From the NCBI RefSeq assembly GCF_014637345.1, contig NZ_BMEX01000008.1, forward strand, positions 62,001 to 126,000: a DNA stretch of 64,000 bases, read 5' to 3'. This DNA comes from Kroppenstedtia guangzhouensis. Lineage in GTDB: Bacteria > Bacillota > Bacilli > Thermoactinomycetales > DSM-45169. The position numbers and the translations under genes were made by a program. Positions 44,654 to 52,780 of this stretch are shown here, piece by piece. How positions within the stretch are numbered: the first letter of the stretch is position 1; the number at the start of each line of letters is the position of its first letter. The notes under the pieces were generated by a model, which was not told the origin of the DNA, did no database searches, and saw nothing but the letters and a program-made list of their open reading frames with translations.

Positions 44654-45304
44654 ATGGATCCGATCACCTATCTGGCTTTGGGTGATTCCCTGACCGAAGG
44701 GGTGGGTGCCGACGGGCCGGACAGCCATTTCGTAGCCCAACATTTTCAGGGATTGAAGTGTTCACGTGGGTGCCGGTTGATCAATCTGGGGGTCTCGGGT
44801 CTGACTTCGGATGAATTGTACCAACTGGTGGTGACACCGGCGATTCGCAAGCTGATTCCACGGGTTTCCCATATCACCATCACCACCGGGGGTTGTGATT
44901 TCATCGATTGGTTTGAATCCGGAGCCTCCATTTCCGGTTTGATGACCACGATGAAGAAGGTCCGGAGACAGATCAACCAGATTTTTCAATCTGTGCGGGA
45001 GTTGAATCCGGTCGCCAAGGTACAAGTGTTGGGCCTTTATCTGCCCTTGCCCGCTTACGAGCTGGGCTTCTCCCTGGCTTGCCGCACAGTGAAAAAAATG
45101 AATAAGGGATATGAACAACTCTGTTCAAAATACGGCATGGAGATGATCGATCCCTTCTCCGCTTTTTTGCACCGACAGGAATTCTTCGCCGATGAAGTTC
45201 ATCCCAACCAACAAGGTTACGATGTACTGGCCCGGTTGTTCCATGACGGGACCGGCCCTGCCCCCGGGAATGCGGGGGATCAGGTGCCCTTTCTTGTGAC
45301 CTAG
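44654..45304 (+). CDS. SGNH/GDSL-family hydrolase
   Basis: Protein of 216 aa, cytosolic by sequence. Block I GDSLTEG (Ser nucleophile, near residue 12), block II Gly in LGVSGLT, and block V DEVHPNQQGY (Asp-His) are present. Block III reads TTGGCD, so the usual Asn of GGND is Cys. The ATG at 44654 has AAAGGGGA upstream. The TAG stop is the first three bases of a family A fragment. Probably an esterase or lipase. Confidence 0.85.
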   Translation: MDPITYLALGDSLTEGVGADGPDSHFVAQHFQGLKCSRGCRLINLGVSGLTSDELYQLVVTPAIRKLIPRVSHITITTGGCDFIDWFESGASISGLMTTMKKVRRQINQIFQSVRELNPVAKVQVLGLYLPLPAYELGFSLACRTVKKMNKGYEQLCSKYGMEMIDPFSAFLHRQEFFADEVHPNQQGYDVLARLFHDGTGPAPGNAGDQVPFLVT

Positions 45305-45375
45305 AAGCTGTTGTGAAAAAGCCGTCATACCCGTAGGGCACAAGTCGTGCCCAGGGTCGCTTCGCTCCCCGACCG
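45302..45375. repeat. Fragments of repeat families A and B
   Basis: TAGAAGCTGTTGTGAAAAAG (family A end) followed by GGGCACAAGTCGTGCCCAGG and GTCGCTTCGCTCCCC (family B-like). The first three bases are the stop of the GDSL gene. Confidence 0.6.
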
Positions 45376-45413
45376 CCTTCAAAGGCAGTAAATGACAACT
45401 CTTCCAGTCCGAA

Positions 45414-45444
45414 TAAAAAGAGGCCCTTTGGGGCCTCTTTTTAT
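45414..45444. terminator. Bidirectional terminator
   Basis: AAAAAGAGGCCC-ttt-GGGGCCTCTTTTT between the GDSL gene (+) and the YhcN/YlaJ gene (-). Confidence 0.85.
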
Positions 45445-45531
45445 TTGGATGGGAAGCGGTGTGAATAAAAAATGGCGGATAGACCAATAAAGGATAGATG
45501 AAGGTCTCCGGCAAATGGCGACCAGAAGGTG

Positions 45532-45975
45532 TCAACCCTTCATATCCTCATTGATTTTGCGAAGCTTTTCCTGAGCCGATGTGGGGCTCAGAAGTGGATG
45601 CTCCCGCAGCTCTGCCTCCATTTTTTGCAGGGAGTCAAACAATTTGTGATCTGTGGTGACATGAACTTGATATTGGGGGTAGGTTTGCCGCAGCCGGTGA
45701 AAAACAGTTTTTCGGATGTCCCGCAGAAAGAGTCGGTTGAAATTCTCCACCTTCAAGCCGACGGAGAGATCTTTTTTGATAATCACCGCTGTGGCATCTT
45801 CCACCCTCCCGTCCTGGCGGGCCAGCTTTTTGGCAGCATCCATCCGTTGCAGATCGGTGGCTTGTTGTTGAGCCATGGGCAACGGTCCCGCAGGCTTCGG
45901 AGTTTCCTCAGCCTGCTGGTTACATCCGTTCAGTATCCATGCGGACAGGAAGAAGATCAAACCAATCTTTTTCAT
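45532..45975 (-). CDS. YhcN/YlaJ-family sporulation lipoprotein
   Basis: Protein of 147 aa with a lipoprotein signal (KIGLIFFLSAWILNGC) and the YhcN/YlaJ core: DAAKKLARQDGRVEDATAVI, KDLSVGLKVENFNR, KTVFHRLRQTYPQYQVHVTTD. Such proteins localise to the spore inner membrane or coat. It is divergent from the DUF1657-DUF421-spoVA genes, and a YhcN/YlaJ gene is a member of the spoVA(2mob) set. Confidence 0.85.
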   Translation of the reverse strand: MKKIGLIFFLSAWILNGCNQQAEETPKPAGPLPMAQQQATDLQRMDAAKKLARQDGRVEDATAVIIKKDLSVGLKVENFNRLFLRDIRKTVFHRLRQTYPQYQVHVTTDHKLFDSLQKMEAELREHPLLSPTSAQEKLRKINEDMKG

Positions 45976-46033
45976 TTCACTATCCTCCTCAAAGCCTTGT
46001 CACCTGAATCAAAACCCGGTTGGAGGTTGAACG

Positions 46034-46237
46034 ATGACCACTTATTCCAAAGTCAAGCAAACCTTTCTCGATCTGAAAAGCGCCAAGGCGACCCTTGAAC
46101 AGTATGCCCTCATCGCCGGGGAAGAAAATGCCCGTTCCTTTCGGGAAATCGCCCGGAAGATGGAGCCCACTCTCCAACGTCTGGATCGACGGATCCGATC
46201 GATGGAATTTGAAGAACCCCAATACAGAGGTTCATAA
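46034..46237 (+). CDS. DUF1657 protein (spoVA-associated)
   Basis: Protein of 67 aa matching DUF1657: VKQTFLDLKSAKATLEQYAL, with helices to EFEEPQYRG. It leads the DUF421-spoVAC-AD-AE operon. The ATG follows GGAGG. Confidence 0.85.
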   Translation: MTTYSKVKQTFLDLKSAKATLEQYALIAGEENARSFREIARKMEPTLQRLDRRIRSMEFEEPQYRGS

Positions 46238-46257
46238 GATAAAAAGGGGGATCCGCA

Positions 46258-47115
46258 ATGCCTGTATGGTTGCAATTGATCTTGCGCACTCTGGGTGTCT
46301 TGCTCTTTTCGGCGGTCTGGTTGCGCCTGTTGGGAAGAAAGATGGCGGCGGGCATGGCCACCTTTGACCGGGTCTACCTGGTGGGATTCGGAGTGATCGC
46401 CGCCCTCCTCGCCTTAAACCAGATCCGGCCGCCGTTGTTGGGATGGCTTGCCTTGTTAACCTGGGGGCTGACAGGGATTGCCTACAGTTATCTTGCCCTG
46501 AAAAGCAAGTGGGTGCGGGATCTTGTTCACGGCAAGGAAGCTGTTGTGATCAAGCACGGAAAGGTGATGGAAGAGCAGTTGAAAACCGTTCGTTTCACCC
46601 CGGAGGATCTGTTGCAACAACTCCGGAAGCGCCAGATTTTCAACGTGGCCGACGTGGAATTCGCCGTCATGGAAGCCAACGGGGAGATCAGCGCACTGGT
46701 GAAATCAAACAGACAGCCCCTCACAGCCCAGCATTTGGGTGTGGAAACCGCTCCCGAGGTGGGCGTGCAGGCGGTGATCCTGGATGGAAACATTTTGGAC
46801 GAGCCCTTGGCGACTTTGGGACTGAACCGTGGTTGGCTGGAGACGGAGCTGAAAAAAATCGGTGTCCAACCGGAGAATGTGTTTCTCGCCCAAGTGGATG
46901 CCATGGGAGAGCTGTATGTGGACCTGTTTGACGATGCCATCCAGGTGCCCAAGCCGACAACCCGGAAACTGCTGCTCACCACCCTGGAAAAAGCCCGTGC
47001 GGATCTGGAATCCTACTCCTTGGACACGGACAATCCCAAAGCGAAAAAAATGTATCAACAGTGTGCCCGGGAAATCGCATCCATTCTATATGATGCACGG
47101 CCGCTCCTGAAATAA
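46258..47115 (+). CDS. DUF421 membrane protein fused to a DUF1657-like tail
   Basis: Protein of 285 aa with three N-terminal hydrophobic segments, the DUF421 cytosolic part (VVIKHGKVMEEQLKTVRFTP, DVEFAVMEANGEISALV), and C-terminal ~60 residues (TTLEKARADLESYSLDTDNP, then AKKMYQQCAREIASIL) that closely resemble DUF1657. This fused form is a component of spoVA(2mob) loci. Function unknown. Confidence 0.85.
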   Translation: MPVWLQLILRTLGVLLFSAVWLRLLGRKMAAGMATFDRVYLVGFGVIAALLALNQIRPPLLGWLALLTWGLTGIAYSYLALKSKWVRDLVHGKEAVVIKHGKVMEEQLKTVRFTPEDLLQQLRKRQIFNVADVEFAVMEANGEISALVKSNRQPLTAQHLGVETAPEVGVQAVILDGNILDEPLATLGLNRGWLETELKKIGVQPENVFLAQVDAMGELYVDLFDDAIQVPKPTTRKLLLTTLEKARADLESYSLDTDNPKAKKMYQQCAREIASILYDARPLLK

Positions 47116-47133
47116 CCGTCGGAGGTGAGGAAG

Positions 47134-47613
47134 GTGTCCCAGAAGAAAAAGAAAAAATTGACACCTGTGCAACAGGAATATCAGGAATTTGTGAAAAAAC
47201 GGGAGCCGAAACGCCCGCTCCTGCGGAACTGTTTCCGGGCCTTTCTGGTCGGGGGAACCATCTGTCTCCTGGGCCAGTTCATCTCCCGGTTTTATACACA
47301 GTTCTTTGACTTCACGGAAAAGACGGCGGGAGACCCCACCACGGCCACTTTGATCTTTTTGGCGGCTTTGTTTACGGGCTTGGGTGTCTACGACCATTTG
47401 GGCCAGTGGGCCGGGGCGGGCACTGCGATTCCGGTGACGGGTTTTGCCAACTCCATCGCTTCGGCGGCGATTGAACACCGCTCCGAAGGGTTTGTGCTCG
47501 GAGTCGGGGGCAATATGTTCAGGTTGGCCGGTTCCGTGATTGTGTTCGGAGTGTTTTCCGCTTTTCTCATTGCCATCCTGAAAGTCCTCTTTAAAGGGTT
47601 GGGAGGGATTTGA
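47134..47613 (+). CDS. spoVAC: Stage V sporulation protein AC
   Basis: Protein of 159 aa with the SpoVAC plan: a basic N-terminus and about four hydrophobic segments (FLVGGTICLLGQFISRFYTQ, GAGTAIPVTGFANSIASAAI). It is a subunit of the spore inner-membrane channel for dipicolinic acid. The GTG at 47134 is 8 nt from GGAGG; the GTG at 47125 overlaps it. Confidence 0.92.
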   Translation: MSQKKKKKLTPVQQEYQEFVKKREPKRPLLRNCFRAFLVGGTICLLGQFISRFYTQFFDFTEKTAGDPTTATLIFLAALFTGLGVYDHLGQWAGAGTAIPVTGFANSIASAAIEHRSEGFVLGVGGNMFRLAGSVIVFGVFSAFLIAILKVLFKGLGGI

Positions 47614-48630
47614 GTGATCCGAGGCCGTACCTGGGTTTTTTCAAACAGACCCAATATCGCCGCTTCTGCCACGGTCGGAGGTCCTTTTGAAGCAAAAGGC
47701 CCGCTGGCCGGCGATTTTGATCTGCTGCATGAGGATACATGGTTGGGACAGGACAGTTTTGAAAAAGCCGAAAAAAAGATGCTGGAACAGGCGTCGGAAC
47801 GAGCAATCGACAAGGCCGGGATGCGGAAGGAAGACATCCAGTTTTTTCTGGCCGGTGATCTTTTGGACCAAGTGGTCACCAGCAGCTTCTCCGCCAGGAC
47901 ATTGTCAGTGCCTTATCTGGGGCTGTTCGGGGCCTGCTCCACCTCCATGGAGGGGTTGGCCCTGGGGGCCGTTTTGGTGGATGGGGGCTATGCGGAACGG
48001 GTGCTGGCGGGAACTGCCAGTCACAACTCCACAGCGGAAAAACAATTCCGTTATCCGACGGAATACGGCTCCCAAAAGCCCCCCACCGCTCAATGGACGG
48101 TGACCGGTGCGGGTGCGGCTGTGTTGACGGCGGAAAAAAAGAGCAATCTTCATGTGACAACCGCCACCGTCGGACGCGTGGTCGATATGGGGATTTCTGA
48201 TCCCTTCAATATGGGAGCGGCGATGGCGCCGGCGGCGGTGGATACGATTGAAGCCCATTTCAGAGATCTGAAAAATCCCGATTACGATTTGATACTGACC
48301 GGAGATCTGGGGAGAATCGGTCACCGGACGGCCGCCGATTTGCTGGAAAAGCACGGCCTGAAACTTCCCAAAGACCGGTTTGGCGACTGTGGGCTCATGA
48401 TATACGGGGAAGATCAGCCGGTACAGGCCGGGGCCAGCGGATGTGCCTCGTCGGCATGTGTCACCTACGGACACGTATTGAACCGGATGCGAAAAGGGGA
48501 ATTGCGCAAGGTGTTGATCGTGGCAACCGGTGCATTGCACTCTCCGCTCAGTTACCAACAGAAGGAGAGCATCCCCTGTATAGCCCATGCCGTTTCCATC
48601 GAGGCGGAGGAAGGGGGCGATCCCTCATGA
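47614..48630 (+). CDS. spoVAD: Stage V sporulation protein AD
   Basis: Protein of 338 aa, the usual SpoVAD length, with a thiolase-like fold (GLFGACSTSMEGLALGAVLV, ASHNSTAEKQFRYPTEYGSQ). It binds dipicolinic acid in the complex. The GTG at 47614 begins immediately after the spoVAC stop, so the two are coupled. Confidence 0.93.
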   Translation: MIRGRTWVFSNRPNIAASATVGGPFEAKGPLAGDFDLLHEDTWLGQDSFEKAEKKMLEQASERAIDKAGMRKEDIQFFLAGDLLDQVVTSSFSARTLSVPYLGLFGACSTSMEGLALGAVLVDGGYAERVLAGTASHNSTAEKQFRYPTEYGSQKPPTAQWTVTGAGAAVLTAEKKSNLHVTTATVGRVVDMGISDPFNMGAAMAPAAVDTIEAHFRDLKNPDYDLILTGDLGRIGHRTAADLLEKHGLKLPKDRFGDCGLMIYGEDQPVQAGASGCASSACVTYGHVLNRMRKGELRKVLIVATGALHSPLSYQQKESIPCIAHAVSIEAEEGGDPS

Positions 48631-48977
48631 GCTATGTTTGGGCTTTTGTGGTGGGGGGAGCCATCTGTGTGATCGGGCAATTGATGATGGATGGACTGAA
48701 GCTTTCCCCCGCCCACACCACCAGTATTCTGGTGGTGGTGGGTGCCGTTCTGGGAGGGTTGGGATGGTATGAATCCTTGATTGACTTTGCCGGGGCGGGG
48801 GCCACCGTACCGATCACCAGTTTTGGGAATGCTTTGGTACACGGGGCGATGGCGGAAGCGGAGAGGCATGGTCTGGTCGGGGTGGTCACCGGTATTTTTG
48901 AAGTGACCAGTGCCGGGATCTCCTCGGCGATCATCTTTGGTTTTCTGATGGCCCTCCTCTTCAAACCCCGGGGGTGA
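48627..48977 (+). CDS. spoVAE: Stage V sporulation protein AE (AEb type)
   Basis: Protein of 116 aa with the SpoVAEb repeat plan shared with SpoVAC (FVVGGAICVIGQLMMDGLKL, AGATVPITSFGNALVHGAMA). The ATG overlaps the spoVAD stop (ATGA). It completes the C-D-E membrane complex. Confidence 0.92.
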   Translation: MSYVWAFVVGGAICVIGQLMMDGLKLSPAHTTSILVVVGAVLGGLGWYESLIDFAGAGATVPITSFGNALVHGAMAEAERHGLVGVVTGIFEVTSAGISSAIIFGFLMALLFKPRG

Positions 48978-48981
48978 GAAA

Positions 48982-49021
48982 AGGAAAAGAGCCGATCATT
49001 CAACAGATGGGCTCTTTTCCA
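48982..49021. terminator. Bidirectional terminator after spoVAE
   Basis: GGAAAAGAGCC, 15-nt loop, GGGCTCTTTTCC; also placed to end the DUF1657 gene on the minus strand. Confidence 0.8.
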
Positions 49022-49026
49022 TTCCC

Positions 49027-49230
49027 TCACTGATTGTATTGAGGTTCTTCCTGCATGATTTGCTGTTCCCTGGTTTTCAATTCCTGTACGATGGAATCCA
49101 TGTTTTGCGCCATCTGTTTGTACATCTGTTTTGCTTGCTGGTTGTTCGTGTCCAGGGAAAAAGTCCGCAGATTGGCGGCGACACCCTCTGCACTGGCAAT
49201 TGTTTGTTGAATTTTTGTTCCGACAGTCAC
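49027..49230 (-). CDS. DUF1657 protein (second copy)
   Basis: Protein of 67 aa: GTKIQQTIASAEGVAANLRT, then FSLDTNNQQAKQMYKQM. It is clearly paralogous to 46034 and to the tail of the DUF421 protein. The GTG at 49230 has GAGGAGGG upstream. It faces the spoVA operon convergently. Confidence 0.85.
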   Translation of the reverse strand: MTVGTKIQQTIASAEGVAANLRTFSLDTNNQQAKQMYKQMAQNMDSIVQELKTREQQIMQEEPQYNQ

Positions 49231-49289
49231 GGGATTTCCCTCCTCAGGTTGATTGGTACATCAGCTAGGATGCATCAGGCGGGGATAAA

Positions 49290-50174
49290 CTATGTATCCG
49301 GAAACCGGATGGAGCCATGGTTCGTTCCCGCATCGGGTGTAAACCATTGCATCAAGGTCTGGATCACAGTAGAGGATTTTTCCGGGTGCAGCAAATTGTG
49401 ACCCGCATCAGGGAGAAAAACACACTGCTTCTCTTCGACGGAAACACGATCCATAAACCGGCGCAGTTCCTCCGTCGGATTGTCTCCGCAGATACACAAT
49501 GTGGGGATCTTCACTTTTTCAGCAGATTGACAAGCTATTTGTTTGTGATTTAAAAGCTCTTGCAACCAGCGGAAGGAATAGCGTAAAGCAATAAACGGGT
49601 CACTCAATTTATTTTTTACATCATACGTTACAATGGATCTCAATCGGGGGATCCGGTGGGCCACTTTCATCAGATTGTATGGATTGATGCTGAAACCGGG
49701 AAATGAAAAGCTGATGAAACGGATGAACCATCTTATCATGGAAGGGATGTGGAAACGTAAGGAAATGGCGGGGGCGGACAGAACGATTCGGTCGACTGGA
49801 GCCGGATACTCCTGAATATACCTTGTGACAATCAAGCCGCCCAGGCTGTGTCCAATCAGATAACAGCGGATCTCTCCGAATTTGCGGCGGAAATAGTGAA
49901 TCAATTGATCCAGGTCATGGATATATTCCTCGAAACGTCTGACATGGCCGCATTTCCCGCCGGAACAGCCGAATCCCCGCAAATCAAAAGTGATGAAGGC
50001 GAAATCATGTTCGCAAAACAGGTGACCGAGGTGTTTGTAAATATCGATATGCTCTCCTGCACCATGAATCAACAGCACCATGATCTTGGGGTTTGCGGGT
50101 GACCATACACGATATCTGAGTTCAATTCCGTCTCTCGTTGAAAATCGGTTTTCAAAAGTGTTGACTGCAGACAT
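49290..50174 (-). CDS. Alpha/beta hydrolase, lysophospholipase/monoacylglycerol lipase-like
   Basis: Protein of 294 aa. LLIHGAGEHIDIYKHLGHLF, FDLRGFGCSGGKCGHVRRF, nucleophile GHSLGG, and DAGHNLLHPEK (His) fit the hydrolase-4 (serine aminopeptidase S33-like) family. The ATG at 50174 has GGAAGGGAG at 5 nt; the longer upstream frame is unlikely. Confidence 0.85.
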   Translation of the reverse strand: MSAVNTFENRFSTRDGIELRYRVWSPANPKIMVLLIHGAGEHIDIYKHLGHLFCEHDFAFITFDLRGFGCSGGKCGHVRRFEEYIHDLDQLIHYFRRKFGEIRCYLIGHSLGGLIVTRYIQEYPAPVDRIVLSAPAISLRFHIPSMIRWFIRFISFSFPGFSINPYNLMKVAHRIPRLRSIVTYDVKNKLSDPFIALRYSFRWLQELLNHKQIACQSAEKVKIPTLCICGDNPTEELRRFMDRVSVEEKQCVFLPDAGHNLLHPEKSSTVIQTLMQWFTPDAGTNHGSIRFPDT

Positions 50175-50219
50175 GGTTCTCCCTTCCGTCACTGTCACCT
50201 GGACAACCTGATTTTCCAA

Positions 50220-50452
50220 AACAAAGAATCCATGTTCGGGACAGGGGGATTTAACTTGTATCGTTCATACTCTCGAATCAGCCATATCCTCAATTGATTA
50301 CAAACGTATTGCCAAACCTTCCCGAGAGAGTTCATGATCGACAAACCCTTCATGAGATGACTTTCCCGTATTTTGTCCGGCTTCCTGTTTTTTAGTCATC
50401 CATAAAACAGCTCTTGGCAGGCCCCGGTTTGCCCAAAAACTGAAAACCCCCG
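50220..50452. other. Non-coding interval before the T-box
   Basis: No gene or repeat is evident between the hydrolase promoter region and the T-box promoter. Confidence 0.4.
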
Positions 50453-50481
50453 TTGACAATCATCGGGGTCCATGTTAGAGT
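50453..50481 (+). promoter_or_regulatory. Sigma-A promoter of the T-box/DAHP synthase transcript
   Basis: TTGACA, 17 bp, TAGAGT. Confidence 0.7.
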
Positions 50482-50489
50482 ATCAACAA

Positions 50490-50782
50490 CATTTTCATAC
50501 TAAAACGCATTGAAGAGGAAAAGTAGACTGGCGGAACCTGATTCCAGAGAGCCGGTGGTCGCTGTAAACCGGTATCAGACCGTCAGTCGAATTACACCTT
50601 GGAGCTGACGGTTGAAGCCGGGGAGAGAATCCCCGGTGAACCCGGAACGGAATCCGCCGTTATACGGACGGGCACATGGCAACCATGTGTTCTGGAGAGG
50701 GATCCGCTTGGAGGATCCAAAAAGGGTGGTACCGCGAGAAATTCTCGTCCCTTACCGGGGCGGGGATTTATTTTTTTTTACA
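50490..50782 (+). promoter_or_regulatory. T-box leader, tyrosine specifier
   Basis: The T-box sequence AGGGTGGTACCGCG is at 50723-50736, followed by a terminator (AATTCTCGTCCC...GGCGGGGATTT then nine T). In Stem I the AGTA / GAA loop-E pair is present, and GAA-T-TAC-A (50589-50596) places the specifier TAC (Tyr) at 50593-50595. Uncharged tRNA-Tyr would favour read-through into DAHP synthase. Confidence 0.85.
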
Positions 50783-50803
50783 ACAGAGAGGAGGTTTCAA
50801 GGC

Positions 50804-51823
50804 ATGATTATCGTGTTGGAACCGGATGCCGGAAGTGCAGAAGTGGATCGGATCGTCAAGACATTGGAGGAAGAGGGGGTGAAGGTCCATTATTCCAAGG
50901 GAGTGGATAAGACTGTTCTCGGTCTGATCGGGGATAAGCAAATCTTGAGCCGGTTGTCGGTGGAACGTTTTTCCGGTGTGGAAAAGGTGATCCATGTCAG
51001 TGAACCGTTCAAGCTTGCGAGTCGTTCCTTCCACCCGGAACCGAGTCGAGTTCAGGTGGGAAATATCACGATTGGCGGGGGAGAACCCGTTGTGATTGCC
51101 GGCCCGTGTTCGGTGGAGAGCCGGGATCAAATTTTGGAAACCGCCAGGGCCGTGAAAGAGGCGGGGGCGGGTCTGTTGAGGGGAGGTGCATTCAAACCCC
51201 GCTCCTCTCCCTACTCTTTCCAAGGGCTGGGGGAAAAAGGCTTGAAGCTGTTGGCCGAGGCGAGAGAAGAAACCGGCCTCCCGGTCGTTTCTGAAGTGAT
51301 GGATCCTGAGAATCTGGACATGGTGGCTGAATACGTGGATGTTCTGCAACTGGGCGCCCGGAATATGCAAAATTTCCATCTGTTGAAAAAGGTCGGCAGG
51401 ACAGGCAAACCCGTCTTGTTAAAGCGGGGGTTGTCAGCCACGATTGAGGAATGGCTCATGTCTGCCGAATATATTCTCAATGAAGGCAATCCTCATGTCA
51501 TCCTGTGTGAACGGGGCATCCGAACCTTTGAGACCTATACCCGCAACACGCTGGACCTTTCCGCTGTACCGGTGATTCAACACTTGAGCCATTTGCCGAT
51601 CATGGTCGATCCCAGTCACGGCACGGGGAAATGGCGTTATATCGCCCCGATGTCCCGGGCGGCATTGGCAGCGGGAGCCGACGGATTGATGGTGGAAGTC
51701 CATCCTGATCCCCAAGCCGCTCTGTCTGATGGACCTCAGTCTCTCACGGTGGATAATTTCCGTTCCATGATGGGAGAGTTGAGCCGACCTGTCGCCCGGA
51801 TCCATTCCGGGAGCGGAACTTGA
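50804..51823 (+). CDS. 3-deoxy-7-phosphoheptulonate (DAHP) synthase with N-terminal FL regulatory domain
   Basis: Protein of 339 aa for the first step of aromatic amino-acid synthesis. Residues 1-70 ([20 protein letters not shown]) form the ferredoxin-like domain of Thermotoga-type DAHP synthase, which gives Tyr/Phe feedback; there is no chorismate mutase domain. The catalytic part has [36 protein letters not shown] and VDPSHGTGK. The ATG at 50804 has AGGAGG upstream. Confidence 0.93.
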   Translation: MIIVLEPDAGSAEVDRIVKTLEEEGVKVHYSKGVDKTVLGLIGDKQILSRLSVERFSGVEKVIHVSEPFKLASRSFHPEPSRVQVGNITIGGGEPVVIAGPCSVESRDQILETARAVKEAGAGLLRGGAFKPRSSPYSFQGLGEKGLKLLAEAREETGLPVVSEVMDPENLDMVAEYVDVLQLGARNMQNFHLLKKVGRTGKPVLLKRGLSATIEEWLMSAEYILNEGNPHVILCERGIRTFETYTRNTLDLSAVPVIQHLSHLPIMVDPSHGTGKWRYIAPMSRAALAAGADGLMVEVHPDPQAALSDGPQSLTVDNFRSMMGELSRPVARIHSGSGT

Positions 51824-51899
51824 AAGAAGACGGGCCAGGTTCCGAACTCCGGGCTCCTGCATAGGGTATAAGGTGAAGAATCGATTGGGGGTGAATGTT

Positions 51900-52325
51900 T
51901 TGAATGTCTACCACGACCCAATGGTCCCCCGCGACCGATTCCCAACATGGTACGGATCGCCACTGATACCCGAATATGCGCCAATGCAGGGGCCCATGTT
52001 TGGCCAGCCTGTTCCATCCCAACCCCTACCGCCGGAATCCACTGAATTTACGCCCCTCCCCCCGGAATCCAGGCCTGTGATCGGCCGCGGACGGAAAATA
52101 AGTCCTTTCAGAGGTCTTCTCGGAAAAAGAAGGAGAGGCTACCTTCTCGCTCAACAAATGCAACGTTTGATGGGGCAAAGAGTCCAAGTTGCCACCTTTT
52201 CCGGAAAGCTGGATGGTGAGGTCGCCGGTGTCTACCCAGATAATTTCCTGGTGACAAAGGAGGGGCAAAGGTATTATATTCGTTGGGATGCCATTGCTTA
52301 CGTGACCCCGGTGGAAGAGTTGTAG
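51900..52325 (+). CDS. DUF2642 protein, possible spore coat protein
   Basis: Protein of 141 aa. The N-terminal half is Pro/Tyr/Ser rich and low complexity (PTWYGSPLIPEYAPMQGP). The C-terminal ~50 residues (GQRVQVATFSGKLDGEVAGV, YYIRWDAIAYVTP) fit DUF2642, common in Bacillus coat proteins. The TTG at 51900 has GGGGG upstream; other starts at 51873 and 51891 are possible. Confidence 0.65.
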   Translation: MNVYHDPMVPRDRFPTWYGSPLIPEYAPMQGPMFGQPVPSQPLPPESTEFTPLPPESRPVIGRGRKISPFRGLLGKRRRGYLLAQQMQRLMGQRVQVATFSGKLDGEVAGVYPDNFLVTKEGQRYYIRWDAIAYVTPVEEL

Positions 52326-52340
52326 ATGACCATTTGCTAA

Positions 52341-52390
52341 AAAAACATCCGCATGCCCTTCTGTCGATAGACGGTCATGCGGATGTTTGA
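52341..52390. terminator. Terminator after the DUF2642 gene
   Basis: AAACATCCGCATG, 20-nt loop, CATGCGGATGTTT. Confidence 0.85.
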
Positions 52391-52410
52391 TTGTCGCAGA
52401 TTGTGGCTCC

Positions 52411-52497
52411 AAAGGTCTCGCTATGCACTCAGGGGAGCACAAGTCTCGCCAAGGTCGCTTTCGCTCCCGGGTCTGGCTATACGCTTTTTGCAAGAGA
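52411..52497 (+). repeat. Repeat family B, copy
   Basis: GGTCTCGCTATGCACTCAGG to CGCTTTTTGCAAGAG, an inverted and close match to 21664-21762. Confidence 0.75.
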
Positions 52498-52553
52498 TTG
52501 GAGATGGTCATACCAGGCCTGATTTTCAGCGGTGGTTTGCTCAGATATCCCTG

Positions 52554-52683
52554 AAAGCGTTGTTAAAAACTATGTCACAGGGAGGGTTTGGTTTGCATTG
52601 AAGTGATTTTGGATCGTAAGAACAACGAAAAGGTCATGTGAAACCAACCCTCCCTGTGAACGGCTTTTTCACAATGCTTCTAG
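52554..52683. repeat. Repeat family A, copy
   Basis: GAAAGCGTTGTTAAAAACTA to TTTTTCACAATGCTTCTA. Both arms carry the GGGAGGGTTTGG / CCAACCCTCCC pair, so this copy is the most palindromic. Confidence 0.8.
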
Positions 52684-52747
52684 TAATCTTCCAATAGAAG
52701 AGTTTTTGGGCAGAGAACTTCCATCCTCGCACAAACCGCTGTGGACG

Positions 52748-52774
52748 TCACCTCATATCTTGCATATGAGGTGA
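52748..52774 (+). promoter_or_regulatory. Hairpin enclosing the ribosome site of the subtilisin gene
   Basis: TCACCTCATAT-cttgc-ATATGAGGTGA is a perfect 11-bp stem. Its 3' arm contains the GAGGTGA ribosome site (52768-52774), six bases before the ATG at 52781. It has no T-run, so translation control is likelier than termination. Confidence 0.65.
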
Positions 52775-52780
52775 TATTTC

